Origin: Opitutia bacterium UBA5964
GTDB lineage: Bacteria; Verrucomicrobiota; Verrucomicrobiia; Opitutales; Coraliomargaritaceae
Length of the DNA stretch: 5,032 nucleotides
Reading direction: 5' to 3'
Assembly: GCA_002430605.1 (NCBI GenBank)
Contig: DJBY01000050.1
Location: 43,937 to 48,968, forward strand
The notes under the pieces: generated by a model
Told to the model about the DNA's origin: nothing
Databases searched by the model: none
The model's input: the letters and a program-made list of their open reading frames with translations, nothing else
Position numbers and translations under genes: made by a program
Shown: piece after piece, positions 1-5,032 of the stretch
How the letters are laid out: each line of letters starts with the position of its first letter
How positions within the stretch are numbered: the stretch's first letter is position 1

Positions 1-104
1 GGCATGGCAGTGGTGGATATCCATACCCTGCCCTGAGGGCGTGGAACTGGTTCAGTCGTAAACGAAGAGACTCTTTTTTATCAAGTACGTGTGGGCGCTT
101 ACTG

Positions 105-686
105 CTAGCGGCGCCGAAGCATCGCAACGACCAGTGCGCAGCAACCAGAGAGCAGTGCGTATGTTCTTGGCTCGGGGACGACGGTGACAACTAATGAGGA
201 AAGTTCAAATCCGTTACCTGATTGGAAGCCGAAAGTGGCATCGGTATTGGCGGCAAGCGTTGTGCCAGATGCGAATATGAAAGAGCTTGAACCAATGATG
301 GTAGTGATTCCTGCAATTGTTAAGAAGGCTTCGTCGGCTCCAAACTCGGTGAGTTCGATTGAAACGAAATCGACGTTTTGATTGAAGCTGAAGGTCATGA
401 ACTCCGCTCCATCTATGGATTGATTGTCAAACAGGTTCGTGATATCGCCTGATGGCATTGCGTTGATGCCAAACCCGCCAGCGGGGGTCGAGTTAAACGT
501 TCCTGAACTCGCAGCGGCTGTTAGGGTGAGCCCCCCTGAGATAGTTGATCCAGATGCCAAATCATCGAAATCCGCTTGGGCCTGTCCTGCGCTTGTATTA
601 TTGCCGAATGTAAAAGTCTGAGCGGAGACTGAAAGGTTGAATGCCGCAATTGTAATGAGGGCGAGGAGAGGTGTCTGTGGTTTCAT
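105..686 (-). CDS. Exported PEP-CTERM sorting-domain protein, function unknown
   Basis: A 193-residue secreted protein. Residues 1 to about 22 form a signal peptide: a short basic start (MK), then a hydrophobic stretch (LLALITIAAF) and a likely cleavage after SVSA. The mature part is rich in Gly, Ser, Thr, Asn and Asp, with no cysteine until the tail, and alternating hydrophobic segments such as FMTFSFNQNVDFVSIEL suggest a beta-sandwich surface domain. The C-terminus is a classic PEP-CTERM tail: VPEP at 170-173, a hydrophobic helix (about 176-190) and a final Arg-Arg-Arg. In this family the tail is recognised by an exosortase, which cleaves and anchors or releases the protein; no exosortase is visible here. 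The residue after PEP is Arg rather than the common Ser, and the helix contains Cys-Cys. The gene lies beyond the suf terminator with its own candidate promoter, so it is probably transcribed separately. The ATG at 684-686 has no clear Shine-Dalgarno. The sorting assignment is firm; the biochemical role is not known. Confidence 0.9.
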   Translation of the reverse strand: MKPQTPLLALITIAAFNLSVSAQTFTFGNNTSAGQAQADFDDLASGSTISGGLTLTAAASSGTFNSTPAGGFGINAMPSGDITNLFDNQSIDGAEFMTFSFNQNVDFVSIELTEFGADEAFLTIAGITTIIGSSSFIFASGTTLAANTDATFGFQSGNGFELSSLVVTVVPEPRTYALLSGCCALVVAMLRRR

Positions 687-721
687 TTTTGTATAATTTT
701 TAATAAGTTATTGGTTCAACT

Positions 722-749
722 ATTAATCGTTAGTAAACTTTATTGTCAA
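722..749 (-). promoter_or_regulatory. Candidate sigma-70-type promoter for the PEP-CTERM gene
   Basis: On the minus strand a perfect TTGACA (-35, positions 749-744) is followed after 16 nt by ATTAAT (727-722), which matches TATAAT at 4 of 6 positions. The site lies in an AT-rich stretch and would start transcription about 25-30 nt before the ATG at 686. The -35 box is good, the -10 box is weak, and the -10 choice is uncertain because TTAATA at 17 nt spacing is also possible. Confidence 0.45.
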
Positions 750-760
750 GTTTGAGGAGA

Positions 761-774
761 TATTAGGCATTAGG
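761..774. repeat. Two tandem heptads (YATTAGG)
   Basis: TATTAGG is followed directly by CATTAGG on the plus strand (CCTAATG then CCTAATA on the minus strand). Two units alone could be chance. They share the ATTA/TAAT core and 7-nt period of the longer tracts in the sufC-sufB and sufD-sufT gaps, so they may be a minimal copy of the same kind of sequence. Confidence 0.35.
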
Positions 775-1013
775 TATTTTCTGCAGCCGATGATCCCCTT
801 GATGTTGTGCGCTTCTCCCGCCTTTTCTTGCGTCGCGCTCCTTGATAAAGGGCAGGATCACCCGACGGCAGAAGAGCCCATGCCATAATGCCATGCCACT
901 TCCTGGCGAGGGGCTCTATCGTGGTCGTTGCTGTGCCTAGACAGAACCGATTCTGGATATTTCGCGCCGCTAGCTTGAATCGCTCGAGGGAGGATGGGAT
1001 TATAGGGGCACAC

Positions 1014-1040
1014 AAAAAACGGGTCGCTTGCGCGACCCGT
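1014..1040 (-). terminator. Rho-independent terminator of the suf operon
   Basis: On the minus strand a perfect 9-bp stem (ACGGGTCGC / GCGACCCGT, positions 1040-1032 and 1027-1019) closes a GCAA loop, a GNRA tetraloop, and runs straight into a tract of six T (1019-1014). It begins 28 nt after the sufT stop codon, so it ends the suf transcript after sufT and separates it from the PEP-CTERM gene. Confidence 0.93.
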
Positions 1041-1068
1041 AAGGTGGAGAGAATGACTTTTTGAAAAG

Positions 1069-1620
1069 CTAGATCAACCCGAGCACCATTTTGCCTTCTT
1101 CGGTGATCATATCTTGGTTCCAAGGTGGATCCCAGACGATCTCGACTTGGGCTTCGCTGACGCCGGCGACGGATTCGAGGCGCATCTTGGCGTCTTCCGC
1201 GATCGCCGGCCCCATTCCGCAACCAGGGGCGGTGAGCGTCATGTCCATAGTGATTTTATGGCCGCCTTCTTCGCGTGCGTTAGTTTCAAGCGAATAAACG
1301 AGTCCGAGGTCGACGATGTTGACGGGAATCTCCGGGTCGAAGACGGATTTGAGGGCTTCCCACAGTGTGTCATGTTCCGGTGGTGTGCCGTCGTGACTAA
1401 CCGCTGCAGCGTCTTTGGTCGTTTGTGTGACTTCTTCGCCTAGGCAGTCGGCATCGACACCTTTGATGCGGAACATGCCGTTGTGCGTCATGACGGTGAA
1501 GTTGCCGCCGAGGCGGTGCGTGATGGTGACAGTCTCGCCTTCGGGCAAGCTCATCGGCGTGCCTTGGGGGATGAGTGTGACTTCAACTTCGCGAGTGAGT
1601 GTTACTTGGTCGTCTGGCAT
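1069..1620 (-). CDS. sufT: SufT-family Fe-S assembly protein (DUF59/MIP18 domain)
   Basis: A 183-residue protein of the long SufT type, near the usual length of about 175-185. Residues 1 to about 60 are the SufT-specific N-terminal region: a beta-rich segment with REVEVTLIPQG and later LGGNFTV and GVDADCLG. Residues about 84-170 are the DUF59/MIP18 domain: DPEIPVNIVDLGLVY (95-109), TAPGCGMGP (130-138) with the conserved C134 expected to bind or transfer the cluster, and WDPPW (163-167). Members of this family act in Fe-S cluster maturation, probably as carriers or accessory factors rather than as part of the SufBCD scaffold; this role is known from relatives, not shown here. It is the last gene before the terminator and 109 nt after sufD, a gap filled by a hairpin and a heptad repeat tract. 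The ATG at 1618-1620 fits the family N-terminus; it has no visible Shine-Dalgarno, only an A-rich spacer (AAAACAAC). Confidence 0.92.
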   Translation of the reverse strand: MPDDQVTLTREVEVTLIPQGTPMSLPEGETVTITHRLGGNFTVMTHNGMFRIKGVDADCLGEEVTQTTKDAAAVSHDGTPPEHDTLWEALKSVFDPEIPVNIVDLGLVYSLETNAREEGGHKITMDMTLTAPGCGMGPAIAEDAKMRLESVAGVSEAQVEIVWDPPWNQDMITEEGKMVLGLI

Positions 1621-1629
1621 GTTGTTTTA

Positions 1630-1706
1630 ATGGCTGATGAGTAATGAATGATGGCTGATAGGTTATGAATGCTGATTAGCGATTAGCCATTACCTATTAT
1701 TCATTA
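1630..1706. repeat. Eleven-unit degenerate heptad tract in the sufD-sufT gap
   Basis: Read on the plus strand from 1630, the sequence divides without a slip into eleven 7-mers. Units 1-6 (1630-1671) fit ATRRNTD, with ATGGCTG at units 1 and 4 and ATGAATG at units 3 and 6. This makes two 21-nt blocks (1630-1650 and 1651-1671) identical at 18 of 21 positions. Units 7-11 (1672-1706) all end in ATTA: for example GCGATTA, GCCATTA, TTCATTA. The two halves also create inverted repeats: TAATGGCT 1628-1635 with AGCCATTA 1685-1692, TAATGAAT 1642-1649 with ATTCATTA 1699-1706, and ATAGGT 1658-1663 with ACCTAT 1692-1697. The tract stops 9 nt before the sufT ATG. Confidence 0.8.
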
Positions 1707-1741
1707 AGATCCATTCAACGCGAAAGCGTTTAATGGATCTT
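1706..1741 (-). other. Long hairpin spanning the sufD stop codon
   Basis: A 10-bp perfect inverted repeat (AAGATCCATT 1706-1715, AATGGATCTT 1732-1741) continues after one mismatch into a 5-bp stem (AACGC 1717-1721, GCGTT 1726-1730) with a 4-nt loop (1722-1725). The loop is GAAA on the plus strand and TTTC on the minus strand. The sufD stop TAA (1732-1730) and the last three sufD codons lie in the 5' arm of the transcript. No T tract follows on either strand, so it is not a standard terminator. It may protect the upstream mRNA 3' end, set the sufT level, or be a genomic palindrome. Confidence 0.8.
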
Positions 1742-3025
1742 GGATTCGAATTTGTTGCGGATCAGTTCGCGGAGGTTGTCGGCGAGCTCATCGCTATCGA
1801 CCTTCTCGATCACTTCCTCGAAGAAGCCGAATACCATGAGCTTCATAGCGTCGCGCTTGGTAATACCACGCTGCATCATATAGAAAAGCTCTTCGGAATC
1901 GACGTTACCAGTGGTAGCACCGTGTGAGCACTTCACATCGTTGGCTAGAATCTCTAGACCGGGAAGTGCATTGGCCTCGGCGGTTGGGTCGAGTAGCAAG
2001 TTACGGTTGGTCTGATAGGCGTCGGTCTGCTGCGCGCCTTCGGCGACTTTAATCAAGCCGGAGAAGATGGTGCGTGCATTGTCGAGCAGTGCATTCTTAT
2101 AGAGTAGGTCGGACACGGCATTGCCGGCGTTGTGCGTCTGGAAAGTACGTTGGTCGAACTCTTGCGAATTTTCGGCTACGGTGAGCGAATACATCTTCAC
2201 TTCTGCGCCAGGACCCTCGATGCGTGTTTGATTTTCAAAACGCGCACGTTCAGCACCGATGTTGACGGCGACGTTTTTTACCAATGTGTCGCGCTTGGCG
2301 ATCGTGGTGTCGAGTTGGAAGGAGACGGTTTTTTCATTCCAATCCTGCACGACCTTGCGGAAGACCTTGGCACCGCTGGCTGCGTGGATGTTCGACACCG
2401 AGACATTCAAGGCCGGGTTCGTTGCAGTTTCGGAGAAGAAGATATCGACCACGGAGGCATTCGAATTAGCCTCTGCAATAATTAATGTATGAGGGAACAC
2501 GGCTGCCATCTTGCCGCTAGTCCAGTAGTAATTGACAAACGGCTTCTCAATCTCGACGCCTTTGGGGACGAAGAGAATCGAGCCTGCCTTGACCAGCTCT
2601 GCATGCAGACCGAAGTATTTCTCTGAACCCAATTCTGTGGATTCTTGAAGGAAGTATTTCTCCATTAACTCGGGGTGCTGTGCAATGGCGTCGAGCACGG
2701 GCAAGTAGATGACGCCCTGTGCGGCGAGTTCGTCGCTGATGCCTTCGAACTGCGCTTGCGCATCGTCGGCGAATACGAGTTGACCGGCGCGATCACTTAC
2801 CAGGTTCGAGCGCTCGACGAGCCCGGCAAGCGTATCGCTTGCTGGAGCCGCTGCGGGTGCAAAGCCGTCGATGCTGAGCTTGCCGACTGAGGCAAAGCGC
2901 CAACGTTCATCGCGTGTAGTGGGCGCGGGCAGCATCTCAAATTGAGCTTTGCCGCCGTCGCGGCGGGCGCTGAGCCATGCGGGTTCGTTGGTGGTGTTTG
3001 TTGGTTGTTCCAAAACTGTAGTCAT
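1730..3025 (-). CDS. sufD: SufD, scaffold subunit of the SufBC2D complex
   Basis: With the ATG at 3023-3025 the protein has 431 residues, close to the usual 420-440. The N-terminal helical region (about 1-100) includes RWRFAS at 41-46, typical of SufD. The beta-helix core follows, with ILFVPKGVEIEKP at 150-162. The diagnostic C-terminal motif is KCSHGATTGNVD at 365-376: C366 and H368 align with the C358 and H360 region of E. coli SufD, where the histidine takes part in cluster formation with SufB. The end, ELFYMMQRGI (379-388), is shared with SufB. SufD pairs with SufB and binds SufC. The frame stays open upstream to a GTG at 3089-3091 and contains another ATG at 3065-3067, but those 22 codons cross a hairpin and heptad repeats and look non-coding. 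The start at 3025 gives the family-like N-terminus MTTVLEQ. No Shine-Dalgarno is visible. The gene is 70 nt after sufB. Confidence 0.95.
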   Translation of the reverse strand: MTTVLEQPTNTTNEPAWLSARRDGGKAQFEMLPAPTTRDERWRFASVGKLSIDGFAPAAAPASDTLAGLVERSNLVSDRAGQLVFADDAQAQFEGISDELAAQGVIYLPVLDAIAQHPELMEKYFLQESTELGSEKYFGLHAELVKAGSILFVPKGVEIEKPFVNYYWTSGKMAAVFPHTLIIAEANSNASVVDIFFSETATNPALNVSVSNIHAASGAKVFRKVVQDWNEKTVSFQLDTTIAKRDTLVKNVAVNIGAERARFENQTRIEGPGAEVKMYSLTVAENSQEFDQRTFQTHNAGNAVSDLLYKNALLDNARTIFSGLIKVAEGAQQTDAYQTNRNLLLDPTAEANALPGLEILANDVKCSHGATTGNVDSEELFYMMQRGITKRDAMKLMVFGFFEEVIEKVDSDELADNLRELIRNKFESKIH

Positions 3026-3027
3026 TT

Positions 3028-3062
3028 TGTATTCAAAGTTAAATGTTCGATGTCCAGCATTC
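3028..3062 (-). repeat. Five weak heptads in the sufB-sufD gap
   Basis: On the minus strand 3062-3028 can be cut into five 7-mers around GAACATT: GAATGCT, GGACATC, GAACATT, TAACTTT, GAATACA, matching the consensus at 4, 5, 7, 5 and 4 positions. The tract ends 2 nt before the chosen sufD ATG. The consensus differs from the TAATNNN units in the other gaps, and the match is loose enough that chance or plain AT-richness is possible. Confidence 0.45.
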
Positions 3063-3067
3063 GTCAT

Positions 3068-3087
3068 CCTCGGTCTAACGACCGAGG
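3068..3087 (-). other. Hairpin in the sufB-sufD gap
   Basis: A perfect 8-bp stem (CCTCGGTC / GACCGAGG) with a 4-nt loop (GTTA in the transcript) begins 8 nt after the sufB stop codon. No T tract follows, so it should not terminate. Its position just after a stop codon and before a heptad tract mirrors the hairpin at the end of sufD. Confidence 0.75.
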
Positions 3088-3095
3088 CCACGCTG

Positions 3096-4520
<1,425 letters not shown>

Positions 4521-4526
4521 ATAAAG

Positions 4527-4554
4527 TAATGGTTAATAGCTAATTGGTAATGGC
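4527..4554. repeat. Four tandem TAATNNN heptads in the sufC-sufB gap
   Basis: Plus-strand units TAATGGT, TAATAGC, TAATTGG and TAATGGC follow each other with an invariant TAAT every 7 nt (NNNATTA in the transcript). They fill 28 of the 47 nt between sufC and sufB and end 6 nt before the sufB start codon. The unit GCCATTA (reverse of TAATGGC) also occurs on both strands of the sufD-sufT gap. Confidence 0.8.
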
Positions 4555-4567
4555 GAAGAACTCGCGC

Positions 4568-5032
4568 TTACGCAGTTGCGGTAACGAATGCTTCTTTGAC
4601 CCAGTCGTAGCCTTTGGATTCGAGCTCTTTGGCGAGTTCGGCGTCGCCACTGTGAACGATACGACCGTCGAACATGACGTGAACAACGTCCGGCACGATG
4701 TAGTCGAGCAGGCGTTGGTAGTGTGTGATGATGAGGAAGGCACGGTCTTCGGCGCGCATCATGTTCACACCTTCGGAAACAATACGAAGTGCGTCGATGT
4801 CGAGGCCAGAGTCGGTCTCATCCATTATGCAATACTTCGGGTTGAGCATCGACATTTGCAGGATCTCGCAGCGCTTTTTCTCACCACCAGAGAAGCCTTC
4901 ATTGAGCGATCGTGCGGTAAACTTGCGGTCCATTTTGAGGGCGTCCATCTTGGCGTAGAGTTCTTTGTAATACTCGACTGCGTTGATGTCTTCGCCTTCG
5001 GGGAGGCGTGCCTGACGAGCGGCACGAATGAA
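4568..5032 (-). CDS. sufC: SufC, ABC-type ATPase of the Suf complex (5' part outside the window)
   Basis: The last 154 residues are visible; about 95-100 N-terminal residues, including the Walker A loop, lie beyond the window edge. The frame is open to position 5032 with no start needed inside the window; the internal ATG at 4946-4948 is not the true start. In fragment numbering the ABC signature is FSGGEKKR (47-54), Walker B with the catalytic Glu is CIMDETDSGLD (68-78), the D-loop region continues as IDAL (79-82), and the H-loop His is in ITHY (102-105). The DSGLDIDAL and HYQRLLDYI stretches are typical of SufC rather than of transporter ATPases, and no membrane segment is present. SufC dimerises on SufB and SufD, and its ATPase cycle opens the scaffold for cluster assembly. 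It is the first visible gene of the operon; the gene order C-B-D puts it ahead of sufB, unlike the sufBCD order of many bacteria. Confidence 0.96.
   Translation of the reverse strand, partial: FIRAARQARLPEGEDINAVEYYKELYAKMDALKMDRKFTARSLNEGFSGGEKKRCEILQMSMLNPKYCIMDETDSGLDIDALRIVSEGVNMMRAEDRAFLIITHYQRLLDYIVPDVVHVMFDGRIVHSGDAELAKELESKGYDWVKEAFVTATA

Larger units (their letters stand above)
687..1068. other. Intergenic region between sufT and the PEP-CTERM gene, no gene supported
   Basis: This 382-nt gap divides into three parts. Positions 687-780 are AT-rich and hold the candidate promoter and two heptads. Positions 1014-1068 hold the suf terminator and the spacer after the sufT stop. The middle part, about 780-1010, is GC-rich like coding DNA but has no credible open frame: the longest forward frame with an ATG (790-888) encodes only 32 unrecognised residues, and the minus-strand frame runs out of phase into sufT with a low-complexity Arg-rich product. 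A 7-bp inverted repeat (AGAGCCC 873-879, GGGCTCT 911-917) encloses the local repetition of ATGCC at 880-897. It could be gene debris or an unrecognised RNA; nothing seen decides between them. Confidence 0.6.

Noticed and set aside
14..40. Palindromes TGGATATCCA (14-23) and GCCCTGAGGGC (30-40) downstream of the PEP-CTERM gene
   Set aside because: Short palindromes with no T tract and no spacing suggesting an operator or terminator; likely chance.
65..79. AAGAG/CTCTT inverted repeat followed by T residues on the plus strand, as a terminator for a gene entering from the left
   Set aside because: The 1-nt gap leaves at most a 4-bp stem with a 3-nt loop and little GC; too weak, and no plus-strand gene is visible.
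790..888. Plus-strand 32-residue open frame starting MIPLMLC with a signal-like start
   Set aside because: Very short, no ribosome binding site, no recognisable similarity; not enough to call a small protein.
770..1222. Minus-strand 150-residue open frame overlapping the 5' side of the sufT terminator region and the sufT 3' end
   Set aside because: It is out of phase with the well-supported sufT, has an Arg-rich low-complexity start and runs through the terminator hairpin; it is a frame shadow.
1628..1706. CRISPR-like array
   Set aside because: Units are 7 nt and adjacent, with no spacers of 30 nt or so and no cas genes.

Overview
The window carries the downstream part of a SUF iron-sulfur cluster assembly operon on the minus strand, followed by its terminator, a non-coding gap and a separate minus-strand gene for an exported PEP-CTERM protein. 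Reading along transcription (high to low coordinates): the 3' part of sufC (cut by the window edge), sufB, sufD, a SufT-type DUF59/MIP18 protein, a strong intrinsic terminator with a GCAA tetraloop, about 330 nt without a convincing gene, a candidate promoter, and the PEP-CTERM gene. The PEP-CTERM tail with its Arg-Arg-Arg end, the SufT-family protein and the moderate GC content fit a marine Verrucomicrobia/Opitutae-type bacterium (Coraliomargarita or Lentimonas relatives). That assignment is an inference from gene style, not from a marker gene.

SufC (ATPase), SufB and SufD would form the SufBC2D scaffold on which Fe-S clusters are built. SufT acts later or in parallel in Fe-S protein maturation. 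The cysteine desulfurase (SufS) and sulfur carrier (SufU/SufE) are not in the window; they may lie upstream of sufC or elsewhere. The key scaffold residues are present: SufB C240, C384 and H412-E413; SufD C366 and H368; SufC signature, Walker B and H-loop.

The least ordinary content is between the genes. Each of the three intercistronic gaps holds a tract of degenerate repeats with a 7-nt period. The sufC-sufB gap has four consecutive TAATNNN units, the sufD-sufT gap has eleven units, and the sufB-sufD gap has about five weaker units of a different consensus. Each tract ends 2 to 9 nt before the next start codon. None of the four visible start codons has a recognisable Shine-Dalgarno sequence. 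In two of the gaps a GC-capped hairpin sits between the upstream stop codon and the heptad tract; one of these spans the sufD stop codon as a 10 bp + 5 bp near-perfect palindrome. The repeated layout of stop, hairpin, heptad tract and start is the main lead here. Its function is unknown.
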